This document shows positions 37,095 to 45,733 of a stretch of DNA of 64,000 nt, piece by piece; the stretch's first letter is position 1, and each line of letters begins with the position of its first letter. The translations under genes were made by a program, and so were the position numbers. Location: assembly GCF_012689525.1 (NCBI RefSeq), contig NZ_CP051516.1:3410001-3474000 (forward strand), in the 5' to 3' direction. Source of the stretch: Paraburkholderia aromaticivorans. GTDB taxonomy: Bacteria; Pseudomonadota; Gammaproteobacteria; Burkholderiales; Burkholderiaceae. The notes beneath the pieces were generated by a model. It saw nothing but the letters and a program-made list of their open reading frames with translations, had not been told where the DNA came from and searched no databases.

Positions 37095-38080
37095 GAACGC
37101 GCCTTGCCGATGACCTCGGGGTTGACCGGATTCGGCGGCCGCCCCGCGCGCCGACCTTCACCCAGTCCCGCGATCAGATTGTCCGCGGCGAGATTCGCCA
37201 TGGCGCGGCGCGTGGCTTCGGTCGCGCTGGCAATGTGCGGCGTCAGCACGACGTTCGGCACGCTGAGCAGATCCTGATTCAGATTCGGCTCGCCTTCGAA
37301 CACATCGAGACCGGCTGCTGCAATCTGCTTCGAGCGCAACGCGTCGACGAGCGCCGCGTCGTCGACGATACCGCCGCGCGCGATATTGGTAAGCGTCGCG
37401 GTCGGCTTCATCAGCGCGAGTTCGGCCGCGCCGATCGTGTGATGGTTCTCCTTCGTGTACGGCAAGACGAGCACGACGTGATCGGCGCGCCGCAACAGGT
37501 CCTGCTTCGAGACGTATTCGGCGTTCAGTTCGGCCTCGATCTCGGCCGCCACGCGCGAACGATTGTGATAAATCACCTGCATGTTGAAGCCCTTTGCGCG
37601 ACGTGCGAGCGCCTGGCCAATGCGGCCCATGCCGATCACGCCGAGCGTCGAGCCGTGCAGATCGCTGCCGAGAAACGCGTCATACGCCCACTTCTGCCAT
37701 TGGCCCGCGCGCAGCCAGTGCTCCGATTCGGTGATGCGGCGCGCCGCCGCCATCATCAGCGCCCAGCCAAAGTCCGCGGTCGATTCATTGAGCACGTCCG
37801 GCGTATTGGTGCCGAGCACGTTGGCCGCGTTGAAAGCGGCCATGTCGAAGTTGTTGTAGCCCACCGCCATATTCGACACCACGCGCAGACGCGGCGCCGC
37901 CGCGAGTTCGGCCGCGCCAACGGGGTCGCCCGCGGTCAGTGCGCCGTCCTTATCCGCGAGACGGCGCGTCAGTTCGTCGGCGGGCAACACGTCGCCCTGA
38001 TTCCAGTCGACGTCGAAATACTGTTTGAGCCGTTCGATCACATCGGGAAAGATCGGACGGGCGACGAGGATCTTCTGCAT
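37091..38080 (-). CDS. NAD(P)-dependent 2-hydroxyacid dehydrogenase, glyoxylate/hydroxypyruvate reductase type
   Basis: A 329-residue D-isomer-specific 2-hydroxyacid dehydrogenase, close to GhrB/2-ketogluconate reductase. It has the nucleotide-binding GVIGMGRIGQALARRA, the substrate-binding arginine in NIARGGIVDD, the glutamate in DVFEGEPNLN and the catalytic histidine in TPHIASATEATR. The NRSRVAAE after the second beta strand suggests an NADPH preference. GGAG lies seven bases before its ATG. It is followed by rmuC through an ATGA overlap. Confidence 0.92.
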   Translation of the reverse strand: MQKILVARPIFPDVIERLKQYFDVDWNQGDVLPADELTRRLADKDGALTAGDPVGAAELAAAPRLRVVSNMAVGYNNFDMAAFNAANVLGTNTPDVLNESTADFGWALMMAAARRITESEHWLRAGQWQKWAYDAFLGSDLHGSTLGVIGMGRIGQALARRAKGFNMQVIYHNRSRVAAEIEAELNAEYVSKQDLLRRADHVVLVLPYTKENHHTIGAAELALMKPTATLTNIARGGIVDDAALVDALRSKQIAAAGLDVFEGEPNLNQDLLSVPNVVLTPHIASATEATRRAMANLAADNLIAGLGEGRRAGRPPNPVNPEVIGKARS

Positions 38081-38122
38081 TGCAATTCTCCGTAAAGCGC
38101 GTCGAGTTCGATTGCCTCGGCG

Positions 38123-39553
38123 TCAAAAAAAGAGCCAGCCGGTGACGAGGAAAAGCGGCAACAACACCACGGCTGACCAGCCCAGATACGCGAAAAAACC
38201 CGGCATGCGAACGCCGCGCGATTCCGCGATTGCCTTCACCATGAAGTTCGGCGCATTGCCGATATACGTGTTCGCGCCCATGAACACCGCGCCGGCCGAG
38301 ATCGCCGCTAGCGTGGTCGCGCCGGTGGTCATGAGCGTCTGAGCGTCGCCACCGGCCAGGTTGAAGAACACGAGGTAAGTCGGCGCGTTGTCGAGAAACG
38401 AAGATAGCAGGCCGGTCGCCCAGAAGTACATCAGATCGTGCGGCTGGCCCGAGGCGTCGTTGACCAGATGGACGATGCCCGCGAACGCGCCCGCCTCGCC
38501 GGCGCGCAGAATCGTGATGACCGGCGCGATTGTCACAAAGATGCCGGCGAACAGTTTGGCGACTTCTTCGATCGGCGCCCAGTTGAAGTCGTTGCCCGCG
38601 CGAGCCGCGCGCGGCGTGAGCGCCAACGAGAGCAACGTCACGCCGATCAGCGCGGCATCGCGCACGGCATCCTGCAAAGCCACGTGCGCGCCGAACACGT
38701 CGAAATTCACGCCCGGTTTCCAGAGCCCGCTTATCAGCACGAGCGCGACCACCGCTGCGAGCAACACGAAATTGATCTTGCCGTCGATGCCGAGCAGCGG
38801 CGTGTCGGGTGTCGGATCGAGAAAGCGCGAGCGCTCTTCCTCGCGCCGATGAAAGTAGTACGAGTCCAGCGCATAGAACCCGATCAGCAGCACGCCGCAG
38901 ACGAACAGCATCGGCAGCGCGAGATGCGTGGTAGTCCAGAAGAAACTTACACCCTGCAGAAAGCCGAGAAAGAGCGGAGGGTCGCCCAGCGGCGAAAGCG
39001 AGCCACCCGCGTTGGCTACTAAAAAGATAAAGAACACGACCACGTGAACGACGTGCTTGCGATTGTCGTTGGCGCGCAGCAACGGACGGATCAGCAACAT
39101 GGCCGCGCCGGTCGTACCCATGATGCTCGCGAGCAAGGTGCCGAGCGCGAGGATCGACGTGTTCAGGCGCGGCGTGCCATGCAGATTGCCGCGCACGCGG
39201 ATGCCTCCCGCCACGGTGTAGAGCGCCGTCAGCAACACGATGAACGGAACGTATTCTTCGAGCAGCGCATGCACGAGCGTGCCGAATGCGACGCCGGGAC
39301 CGTAGCCGAGCGCAAACGGCACGAGAAACACGAGCGCCCACGCCGCCGCAATCTTGCCGAAATGGTGATGCCAGAACGCCGGCGCGATCAACGGAAATAC
39401 CGCGATCGACAGCAGCACGCCCGCGAACGGCAGCCCCCACAGCGCCGACAAAGTCGCGCCGTCGAGCGTGGCGGCCGACACCAACTGCGGCCAGCCGGCC
39501 AGCACCAATGCAGCCGCGAGCGCCATGCCCGTCCAGACGGCGCGTCCTTTCAT
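38123..39553 (-). CDS. NhaD/citrate-type sodium:proton antiporter
   Basis: A 476-residue polytopic inner-membrane protein with about 12 hydrophobic segments, starting with a signal-like segment (TGMALAAALVLAGWPQLVSA) and including FLVANAGGSLSPLGDPPLFLG and FLDNAPTYLVFFNLAGGDAQ. The paired P-L-G-D-P-P and D-N-A-P-T motifs on two symmetric halves are typical of the ion-transporter superfamily members annotated as sodium:proton antiporters (citrate-transport type). The ATG at 39553 is preceded by AAGGAC. It lies 74 bases after lutC, suggesting a link to organic-acid use, but the substrate cannot be read from sequence. Confidence 0.85.
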   Translation of the reverse strand: MKGRAVWTGMALAAALVLAGWPQLVSAATLDGATLSALWGLPFAGVLLSIAVFPLIAPAFWHHHFGKIAAAWALVFLVPFALGYGPGVAFGTLVHALLEEYVPFIVLLTALYTVAGGIRVRGNLHGTPRLNTSILALGTLLASIMGTTGAAMLLIRPLLRANDNRKHVVHVVVFFIFLVANAGGSLSPLGDPPLFLGFLQGVSFFWTTTHLALPMLFVCGVLLIGFYALDSYYFHRREEERSRFLDPTPDTPLLGIDGKINFVLLAAVVALVLISGLWKPGVNFDVFGAHVALQDAVRDAALIGVTLLSLALTPRAARAGNDFNWAPIEEVAKLFAGIFVTIAPVITILRAGEAGAFAGIVHLVNDASGQPHDLMYFWATGLLSSFLDNAPTYLVFFNLAGGDAQTLMTTGATTLAAISAGAVFMGANTYIGNAPNFMVKAIAESRGVRMPGFFAYLGWSAVVLLPLFLVTGWLFF

Positions 39554-39627
39554 AGGTTTGAAGTCCTTGTTATTGCTTGCAGCCGTGCATTGGAGCATGC
39601 GTTGTGTGGTACGGCCGCGCTTGCCGC

Positions 39628-40290
39628 TCAGGCGCCCTGCACGACGATCACATGCACCCGGTACGGCCCATGCGCGCCAAGCACGATGGTCTGTTCGATA
39701 TCGCCGGTACGCGAAGGACCGGACACGAAGTTGACCGCGCGCGGCAGTTCGCCGCGTTCCTTGCGGATCAGTGCGAACGCCTCTTCGTGACCCGAGACGA
39801 TGCGTGAAGCCGGCACGATCGCAATGTGCGTTTCCGGCAGCAGACCGGCCGACGCATAAGTTTCCGGCCCCGACAGCAGCACTAGCGTGCCGGTCTCGGC
39901 GGTCGCACAGAAGCAGCCGGTGAGACCGACCACGTCGCCGTCTTGCGGCTTGCGAAATTCGACGGTGAGGCCGGCTTCGGCCCAGTGCAGATCCTGCAGC
40001 GTTTGCCAGGCGATGGCCTGCAGCGGCAACGCATGTTGCGTGAGGTAGCGATGCGCCGCGGCCGGCACGTCGCTCATTGCCTGAACCGAGTCGACCGTGG
40101 TGGCCAATTTCTGCGCTTCTTCGATGAAGCGCGCGACGAGGTCGGCTGGCATCTCCGGACGCGGACCGGCAGGATGGCGCGCGAGGTAGTCCGCCGCGGC
40201 CTCGCGCTCGGCAGCGGACGGCTCCGGCTCACGCCCTTGCGCCGCGCGGATACGTGCCAGGATGTTGCGGCGGGCAATCGATGTGTCCAT
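39628..40290 (-). CDS. lutC: LUD-domain protein LutC (lactate utilisation)
   Basis: A 220-residue protein of the LutC/YkgG type, part of the LutABC system that oxidises L-lactate to pyruvate. It has a helical start with ARRNILARIRAAQGREP, and the LUD domain with GLTGCFCATAETGTLVLLSG, LLPETHIAIVPASRIV, and FVSGPSRTGDIEQTIVLGAHGP(Y). The last string is the family signature. The iron-sulfur partners LutA and LutB are not in the window; upstream on the same strand is pncB. So this gene is either separated from its operon or transcribed alone. Confidence 0.92.
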   Translation of the reverse strand: MDTSIARRNILARIRAAQGREPEPSAAEREAAADYLARHPAGPRPEMPADLVARFIEEAQKLATTVDSVQAMSDVPAAAHRYLTQHALPLQAIAWQTLQDLHWAEAGLTVEFRKPQDGDVVGLTGCFCATAETGTLVLLSGPETYASAGLLPETHIAIVPASRIVSGHEEAFALIRKERGELPRAVNFVSGPSRTGDIEQTIVLGAHGPYRVHVIVVQGA

Positions 40291-40427
40291 GTGCGAAATC
40301 CTCGTGTCGACAGCCGTGCGATATGGCGAGAATTATACCGGCCGCCCTGCGCGCGAACACCCTGGCCGAACGGTCTATTGCCGCGTACCGCACACGCGGC
40401 TTACGCTATAGCCAGCTACGAACCGCG

Positions 40428-41624
40428 CTACTTCGCCGCCTCTTCCTCGGGCTGCGCAATGCCGAACACTTGACGCAGATAAGCAAGGTAAGCCTTGTCT
40501 TCGCACATATTCTTGCCCGGCGAGTCCGACAGCTTCGCCACCGGTTGACCGTTGCAGCGAACCATCTTGATGACGATCTGCAGTGGGTTGTAGCCGAGGT
40601 CGTTGGTCAGATTCGTGCCCACGCCGAACGCCAGCTTGCAGCGGCCGCGGAAGCGCTCGTAGAGTTGCAGCACCTTGGGAATGTCGAGCGCGTCGGAGAA
40701 TACGAGGATCTTGGTGCGCGGGTCGCAGCGATTCGCTTCGTAGTGCTTGAGCAGGCGTTCGCCCCAGTCAAACGGATCGCCGGAATCATGGCGCGCGCCG
40801 TCGAACAGCTTGCAGAAGTACATGTCGAAGTCGCGCAGGAACGCCTCCATGCCGTACACGTCGGAGAGCGCGATGCCCAGGTCGCCGCGGTATTCCTTGG
40901 CCCACATTTCGAAGCCGAAGATCTGTGAGTCACGCAACCGCGGACCCAGCGCCTGGCACGCCTGCAGGTATTCGTGCGCCATCGTGCCGAGCGGCGTGAG
41001 GCTGTGCTTCAACGCGTAGAACACGTTGCTGGTGCCGGCGAACTGTTCGCCGAGCCCTTCTTTGAGCTTGAGGATCACTTCCTCGTGCCATTGCTTCGAG
41101 AAGCGGCGGCGTGTGCCGTAGTCGGCGATCTTGCAGTCGGCGAATTCCGGACGCGCGCCGAGCAGTTGGATCTTGTCGACGAGGCGCCCGCGCCCTTCGC
41201 TGTAGTCCGGCTTTTGCTGCGTGTTGCGGAAGTAGACTTCGTTGACGATTGCGAGCATCGGAATCTCGAACAGGATCGTATGCAGCCACGGTCCCTTGAT
41301 CTCGATGTCGATTTCGCCATTGCCCTTCGGCGACGGTTCGATCGAAATGTATTTCTCGTTCAGATGGAACAGCGCGAGAAACTCGATGAAGTCGCCCTTG
41401 ATGAAGCGCATGCGCCGCAGGTAGTCGAGTTCTTCATCGGTGAAGCGCAGCTTGCAGAGCTTGCGCACTTCGTCGCGGATCTCGCCGATATACGGCACGA
41501 GATCGACATTCGGCGTACGGCAGCGGAAGCGATACTCCACGTTCGCCGCGGGAAAGTGATGCAACACCACTTGCATCATCGTGAACTTGTACAGATCGGT
41601 GTCGAGCAGCGAAGTAATAATCAT
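40428..41624 (-). CDS. pncB: Nicotinate phosphoribosyltransferase
   Basis: PncB makes nicotinate mononucleotide from nicotinate, PRPP and ATP in NAD salvage. The 398-residue protein has the family start [40 protein letters not shown], the region around [20 protein letters not shown] containing the autophosphorylated histidine loop, [15 protein letters not shown] and [13 protein letters not shown] near the end. Length matches E. coli PncB (400). The start codon at 41624 opens [12 protein letters not shown]. It is divergent from fdxA across 303 bases. Confidence 0.96.
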   Translation of the reverse strand: MIITSLLDTDLYKFTMMQVVLHHFPAANVEYRFRCRTPNVDLVPYIGEIRDEVRKLCKLRFTDEELDYLRRMRFIKGDFIEFLALFHLNEKYISIEPSPKGNGEIDIEIKGPWLHTILFEIPMLAIVNEVYFRNTQQKPDYSEGRGRLVDKIQLLGARPEFADCKIADYGTRRRFSKQWHEEVILKLKEGLGEQFAGTSNVFYALKHSLTPLGTMAHEYLQACQALGPRLRDSQIFGFEMWAKEYRGDLGIALSDVYGMEAFLRDFDMYFCKLFDGARHDSGDPFDWGERLLKHYEANRCDPRTKILVFSDALDIPKVLQLYERFRGRCKLAFGVGTNLTNDLGYNPLQIVIKMVRCNGQPVAKLSDSPGKNMCEDKAYLAYLRQVFGIAQPEEEAAK

Positions 41625-41927
41625 GATGGTGCGAACTGGACTGCGGAAAACGGAAGGCCTGACACGAAAGGCCCGACTCACCCATGCGCGTACGGCACGC
41701 CCCGAGCGCACCGGCCTGACGCATGTTACCCGAATGCGCCGGCATTCAGCGCGCCGCCGGACGCCCACGCCGCGCGTCCCAAGGAAGCCCGGATGCGGAC
41801 GCCATAAACTAATCACGAAAACGTATAAACGGCGTTGTGCGATGCTGCATGCGCCTCTTGACGTTACGATACAATAGCGCTTTTGGCGTTTCCGCCTCCC
41901 CAGATACCGCATGCAGGAGCTGCCTGA
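41625..41927. other. Divergent intergenic region between pncB and fdxA
   Basis: No gene is supported here. On the plus strand TACAAT (41870-41875) is a good -10 element about 50 bases before fdxA, but no convincing -35 was found at normal spacing. AGGAG (41915-41919) is the fdxA ribosome-binding site. Confidence 0.45.
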
Positions 41928-42251
41928 ATGACTCACGTTGTGACCGAAAGCTGCATCAAGTGCCGCTATACCGACTGTGTCGATGTGTGCCCGGTGGACT
42001 GCTTTCGCGAAGGTCCCAACTTCCTCGCGATCGACCCCGATGAATGCATCGACTGCGCCGTGTGCGTGGCCGAATGCCCGGTGAACGCCATTTATGCCGA
42101 AGAAGACGTGCCGGGCGACCAGCAGAACTTCATCGAGCTGAATGCCGATCTCGCGAAGAACTGGCCGAGCATCACCAAGACCAAGGCACCGCTGCCGGAA
42201 GCCGACGAGTTCAAGGACGTGAAGGAAAAGCTCGAGCTGCTCGCACGTTGA
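41928..42251 (+). CDS. fdxA: 7Fe ferredoxin FdxA
   Basis: A 107-residue bacterial-type ferredoxin carrying one [3Fe-4S] and one [4Fe-4S] cluster. The cysteine ligands lie in [18 protein letters not shown] and [16 protein letters not shown]; the first group, with an extra cysteine and a wide spacing between ligands, is typical of the Azotobacter FdI/FdxA type. A C-terminal extension of about 40 residues ([20 protein letters not shown]) is also characteristic. AGGAG lies eight bases before the ATG. The electron partners cannot be named from context. Confidence 0.95.
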   Translation: MTHVVTESCIKCRYTDCVDVCPVDCFREGPNFLAIDPDECIDCAVCVAECPVNAIYAEEDVPGDQQNFIELNADLAKNWPSITKTKAPLPEADEFKDVKEKLELLAR

Positions 42252-42311
42252 ACCTCGCTGCCTGGCGCGTCTGCAGCCGGGTTCGAATGAAATCGAGATG
42301 AACACAGGGTA

Positions 42312-42340
42312 TTGACAGGCGCTTAAGCTGCTCCTACAAT
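42312..42340 (+). promoter_or_regulatory. Consensus sigma-70 promoter for the tRNA-Asn genes
   Basis: A perfect TTGACA (42312-42317) and TACAAT (42335-42340) are separated by 17 bases. Transcription from about 42347 would give a 22-base leader before the first tRNA. Confidence 0.85.
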
Positions 42341-42368
42341 TTCGTTTCTCTGCTGTTTGTTGTTCTGT

Positions 42369-42444
42369 TCCTCGATAGCTCAGTCGGTAGAGCGCCGGAC
42401 TGTTAATCCGTAGGTCCCTGGTTCGAGCCCAGGTCGAGGAGCCA
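42369..42444 (+). tRNA. tRNA-Asn (anticodon GTT), first copy
   Basis: The 76-base gene folds as a standard cloverleaf: acceptor TCCTCGA / TCGAGGA with discriminator G and encoded CCA, a D arm with AGCTCAGTCGGTAGAGC, an anticodon loop containing GTT (CTGTTAA) and a T arm CCTGG-TTCGAGC-CCAGG. It follows the consensus promoter and is ended by an intrinsic terminator. Confidence 0.98.
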
Positions 42445-42452
42445 AGAATTGC

Positions 42453-42482
42453 AAAAGCCCGTTAACCAAGACGGGCTTTTTT
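42453..42482 (+). terminator. Intrinsic terminator between the two tRNA-Asn genes
   Basis: AAAAGCCCGT (42453-42462) pairs with ACGGGCTTTT (42471-42480), an 8-base loop, then TT. The stem is perfect, so the second tRNA should need read-through or its own promoter. Confidence 0.88.
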
Positions 42483-42506
42483 ATGTAGATCAAGTTGTAC
42501 TGCTGT

Positions 42507-42582
42507 TCCTCGATAGCTCAGTCGGTAGAGCGCCGGACTGTTAATCCGTAGGTCCCTGGTTCGAGCCCAGGTCGAGGAGCCA
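42507..42582 (+). tRNA. tRNA-Asn (anticodon GTT), second identical copy
   Basis: Identical in all 76 bases to the copy at 42369-42444, with the same five upstream bases CTGTT, which points to a recent tandem duplication or gene conversion. No consensus promoter is seen in the 62 bases between the copies. Confidence 0.98.
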
Positions 42583-42591
42583 AAAAATTTG

Positions 42592-42622
42592 AAAGGCCCG
42601 CATCCATGCGGGCCTTTTCTTT
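42592..42622 (+). terminator. Intrinsic terminator after the second tRNA-Asn
   Basis: AAAGGCCCGCAT (42592-42603) pairs with ATGCGGGCCTTT (42606-42617), the inner pairs forming the loop, followed by a T-rich run to about 42622. Confidence 0.88.
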
Positions 42623-42819
42623 TTGCGCGCCGCAATTCGCCGGCGCCAGTCCATATCACCCCGGTCGATGCGCACGCCAATATCCTGAATGGCGGTCGTT
42701 GCACCGACCCGTCGGAGCATCCGCATCGACTCTCTGCCCGCCGGCCGTTATACGATGGCGACTTCCCGGCGCACGTCCCGCGCCCAACCCAGGCGCTCAA
42801 TTTCCGGCAATCCCATCCC

Positions 42820-43296
42820 ATGAAACCCACTTTGTTGCGCATCTCGCTTGCGGCGGCCGCCGCCCTCCTGCTGCCCTCGGCACACAGCGAAGAAGTCGGC
42901 AGCGTCAACACCAATTTCCGCGTCACGGGCTCCGACCGCGTGGTCGTCGAGGCCTATGACGATCCAGTTGTTCAAGGCGTGACCTGCTACGTGTCGCGGG
43001 CGCGTACCGGCGGCGTCAAGGGTACGCTCGGCATCGCGGAAGATCCCACCGAGGCGTCGATCGCCTGTCGTCAGGTCGGCGAAATCCACTTCACGGGTCC
43101 GGTGAAGAAACAGGCCGACGTGTTCTCGGTGAGCATGTCGTTCATCTTCAAGTCGCTGCATGTGGTGCGGGTGGTCGACGCGAAGCGCAACTCGCTGGTG
43201 TACCTCACCTACAGCGACCGGGTGGTCAGCGGCAGCGCGAAAAACAGCGTGAGCGCCGTGCCGATGCCGGCCGGAACAACGATCCCGGTCAAGTAG
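42820..43296 (+). CDS. creA: CreA family protein
   Basis: A 158-residue exported protein of the CreA family, whose function is unknown even in E. coli. It has a signal peptide (1-22, ending AHS), then EEVGSVNTNFRVTGSDRVVV, EAYDDPVVQGVTCYVSRART and GGVKGTLGIAEDPTEASIAC, which match E. coli CreA closely, including the two cysteines expected to pair. No creBCD genes are beside it. The ATG at 42820 lacks a strong ribosome-binding site but is the only start that gives a signal peptide at the N-terminus. Confidence 0.92.
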   Translation: MKPTLLRISLAAAAALLLPSAHSEEVGSVNTNFRVTGSDRVVVEAYDDPVVQGVTCYVSRARTGGVKGTLGIAEDPTEASIACRQVGEIHFTGPVKKQADVFSVSMSFIFKSLHVVRVVDAKRNSLVYLTYSDRVVSGSAKNSVSAVPMPAGTTIPVK

Positions 43297-43393
43297 ACGC
43301 CCCTACGACAAAACGCAGCCGGCTGACGCATCAACCCATGAAGCAATGCAGGTCGCGACGCGCTAAACTGGCCGGTCCAGCCGGACCTTCGCC

Positions 43394-44224
43394 ATGACCG
43401 CCGCCCATCGTTTCCAGGATTCCGCCCGCTACTGGCGCACGCCGCTTCTGCCCGGCGCGGATCTGCTCACGGCCGAATATCACGATCACGAGTTCACACC
43501 GCATTGGCACGACGCGTACACGATTCCGGTGATCGTGGCGGGCGCCGAAGGGTATCGGTATCTCGGTTCCGACTATGTCGCGGAAGCCGGCAGCGTGCCA
43601 ATCATCAATCCCGGCGAGTTGCACACCGGCTCGAAGGCGGTCGAGGCGGGCTGGCGGTATCGCGTGATGTATGCGCCGGTGGATTTCATCCACGCCCTCG
43701 CCAACGAGGTCAGCGGCAAGCCTCAGGCGTTGCCGTGGTTTGCGCCCGGCGTGATCCGTGATCCGGATCTGGCCGCGCGGCTGGCGCATGCGCATCGTCT
43801 GCTGGAGGCGGGCGACGACCCGCTCGCCGCCGAAGCCGCCATGCTCGATGCCTTGTCCACGCTGCTGGTGCGCTATGCGCAAACGCAGCCGGTGCGTTCG
43901 CGCCTCGCCACCGACGACGCTCGCGTGACGATCATGCAGGAGCGCCTGACGGGCGACCTCGTCGAGCCCGTCACGCTCGCTGAAATGGCCCAAGTGGCAG
44001 GGCTCTCGCCGTTCCACGCGGCGCGTCTTTTCACCCAAACAACCGGCCTGCCGCCCCACGCGTGGCGCAATCAGGTGCGCTTGCAGCGCGCGCTCGCGCC
44101 ACTGCGCGCGGGCGTTTCCGTCACGGACGTCGCCGCCGCCAGCGGCTTTACGGACCAGAGCCATTTCACGCGACACTTCCGGCGCATGTTCGGCGTGCCG
44201 CCGGGACGCTGGCAGGGCGTCTGA
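43394..44224 (+). CDS. AraC-family transcriptional regulator with cupin-type N-terminus
   Basis: A 276-residue regulator with an N-terminal AraC-binding/cupin domain (about 1-150; HDHEFTPHWHDAYTIPVIV and INPGELHTG) and a C-terminal pair of helix-turn-helix motifs (VTLAEMAQVAGLSPFHAARL and VTDVAAASGFTDQSHFTRHF, then FRRMFGVPPGRWQ). This layout is common for regulators that control a neighbouring amino-acid exporter. It is followed, after a repeat-rich 400-base gap, by azlCD in the same direction, so it may regulate that pair; the effector is unknown. Confidence 0.93.
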   Translation: MTAAHRFQDSARYWRTPLLPGADLLTAEYHDHEFTPHWHDAYTIPVIVAGAEGYRYLGSDYVAEAGSVPIINPGELHTGSKAVEAGWRYRVMYAPVDFIHALANEVSGKPQALPWFAPGVIRDPDLAARLAHAHRLLEAGDDPLAAEAAMLDALSTLLVRYAQTQPVRSRLATDDARVTIMQERLTGDLVEPVTLAEMAQVAGLSPFHAARLFTQTTGLPPHAWRNQVRLQRALAPLRAGVSVTDVAAASGFTDQSHFTRHFRRMFGVPPGRWQGV

Positions 44225-44624
44225 CGCGGCGCTGTTGCTTGCGTTGCCGGCGACGTTTGCGCGTCCCTCTGCCTTCGGCACTCCAGCCGCAAGATACGAC
44301 GCTAGCGCGTACTTGCCCGACAGCCTTGCGTGCCCCGCTGCCTCGGCCATCCCAGTCGCAAGATGCGGCGCTCAGCGTACGCTGCCGGGAGCCTTATGCG
44401 CCCTGCGGCCTGGGACACGCCAACCGCTAGACACACCGCCAACGTTTACGTTGGCGTCGATCTTTGCATGTCCGGCCACTTGCTCATTCCAACCGCAAAA
44501 CACAGCCTGGCGCACACGCCACCAACAACCTTGGCGCACACCGCATCAAACCCCGCCCATCCGCAAGAACGTACAAGCCCCGCCCGGCCGCCGCCGCTAT
44601 GCTTCCCGAATCAAGGAGGCTAGA
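44225..44624. other. Intergenic region between the AraC regulator and azlC
   Basis: This 400-base gap holds a degenerate five-copy tandem repeat (44257-44590). The azlC frame stays open through it, but the repeat period of 68-69 bases is not a multiple of three and the translation has no family match, so it is treated as non-coding. Confidence 0.6.
44257..44590. repeat. Degenerate ~68-bp tandem repeat, five copies
   Basis: Units begin at 44257, 44326, 44394, 44463 and 44531 (the last is shorter). They share a core near CCAGCCGCAAGA, seen as CCAGTCGCAAGA, CCAACCGCTAGA, CCAACCGCAAAA and CCATCCGCAAGA, roughly 28-32 bases into each unit, and a TTGCGCG-like start. Drift between copies is high, so the array is old. 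Confidence 0.65.
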
Positions 44625-45386
44625 TTGACCCATTCCACCGCAGGCCAGCCCACGAGCCCAGGCCATTTCAAAGAATTCACCGCCGGCGCGCGCGACATCA
44701 TCCCGATGATGGTCGGCGCGGCGCCTTTCGGCGTCATTTTCGGCACCCTCGTCGCATCCGGCCCGCTGCACCTATGGCACGGCGAGTTGATGTCGCTCGT
44801 GGTGTTCGCCGGCTCCGCGCAGTTCATCGCGCTCGGCCTGATCGCCGGACACGCGAGTTTCGCCGTGATCTGGGTGACCACGCTCGTCGTCAATCTGCGC
44901 CATGTGCTGTACAGCGCCACGCTCGCGCCGCACGTCGCGCATCTGTCGACGCGCTGGCGCTGGGTGCTCGGCGCGCTGCTCACGGACGAAGTCTTCGCCG
45001 TCGTGTGGGAGCACTACCGGCATCGGGAGCCCGGCACGGTCGGCCCGCATTACTTCTTCGGCGCCGGCTTGGCCATGTACCTGAACTGGCAACTCTGGAC
45101 CGTCGCCGGCCTGCTGTTCGGCGCGGCTTTCCCGGGCCTGCAATCGCTCGGCCTCGATTTCGCCATGGTCGCCACTTTCATCGCGATCGTCGTGCCGCAA
45201 CTCGTCGCGCTGCGCTATATCGCGGCGGCCGTCACCGCGGGCACGCTGGCCTTCTTCTGGCAGGCGTGGCCGTACAAGCTCGGTTTGCTCGGCGCGGTGT
45301 TCGCGGGGGTGGCGATCGGCGTCCTGCTGTCGACGTCGCGGCCCAACCTGCGCAGTAACGGCAAAACCGCGGGGGCATCGCGATGA
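44625..45386 (+). CDS. azlC: AzlC family branched-chain amino-acid exporter, large subunit
   Basis: A 253-residue inner-membrane protein of the AzlC family, which with the small AzlD subunit exports branched-chain amino acids (and in some species other small molecules). It contains AGARDIIPMMVGAAPFGVIFG, VVFAGSAQFIALGLIAGHA, NLRHVLYSATLAPH and about seven membrane segments. The start is taken as TTG at 44625 because a full AAGGAGG Shine-Dalgarno (44613-44619) lies five bases upstream and length then fits the family. An upstream open frame through the repeat region is not used. It overlaps azlD by four bases. Confidence 0.92.
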   Translation: MTHSTAGQPTSPGHFKEFTAGARDIIPMMVGAAPFGVIFGTLVASGPLHLWHGELMSLVVFAGSAQFIALGLIAGHASFAVIWVTTLVVNLRHVLYSATLAPHVAHLSTRWRWVLGALLTDEVFAVVWEHYRHREPGTVGPHYFFGAGLAMYLNWQLWTVAGLLFGAAFPGLQSLGLDFAMVATFIAIVVPQLVALRYIAAAVTAGTLAFFWQAWPYKLGLLGAVFAGVAIGVLLSTSRPNLRSNGKTAGASR

Positions 45387-45706
45387 ACTATGTTGTCCTG
45401 ATTCTCGGCATGGCGGCGATCACGTGGGTAATCCGCGCCGCCGTCTTCGTGCTCGGCGACCGGTTGGTGTTTCCGCCGCTCGTGCGTACCGCCCTCGGCT
45501 TCGTGCCGGTCACCGTGCTGACAGCGATCATCGTGCCGATGGCGGTTTCGCCGCACGGCGGCGACGCCGAGCTGACCTGGCGCAATCCGCAACTGGTCGG
45601 CGCGCTGGCTGCGGTGCTCGTCAGCGCGTTGACGCGGCGGCCGCTTCTAACCATCGCCGTCGGGCTGACGGTGTTTTTTGTCTGGCAATGCGTCGTGCTG
45701 AAATAG
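45383..45706 (+). CDS. azlD: AzlD family branched-chain amino-acid exporter, small subunit
   Basis: A 107-residue protein with three to four membrane segments and the AzlD signature near the start (GMAAITWVIRAAVFVLGDR) and middle (RTALGFVPVTVLTAIIVP). It pairs with AzlC to form the exporter. The start codon overlaps the azlC stop (ATGA), so the subunits are translationally coupled. A perfect 13-bp hairpin follows 28 bases after the stop. Confidence 0.93.
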   Translation: MNYVVLILGMAAITWVIRAAVFVLGDRLVFPPLVRTALGFVPVTVLTAIIVPMAVSPHGGDAELTWRNPQLVGALAAVLVSALTRRPLLTIAVGLTVFFVWQCVVLK

Positions 45707-45733
45707 ACGCACGTCGCTTTCAAGGCGGCAAAG

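Noticed and set aside
42369..42582. tRNA-Asn genes as an integration site for a mobile element
   Set aside because: No integrase, attachment repeat or foreign composition follows the tRNAs; the duplication covers only the tRNA and five upstream bases.
44257..44590. Repeat array considered as CRISPR
   Set aside because: Units are about 68 bases, strongly diverged and contiguous without distinct spacers; no cas genes are present.
44235..44624. In-frame N-terminal extension of azlC through the repeat region
   Set aside because: It adds about 130 residues not found in the family, and a perfect ribosome-binding site marks the TTG at 44625.
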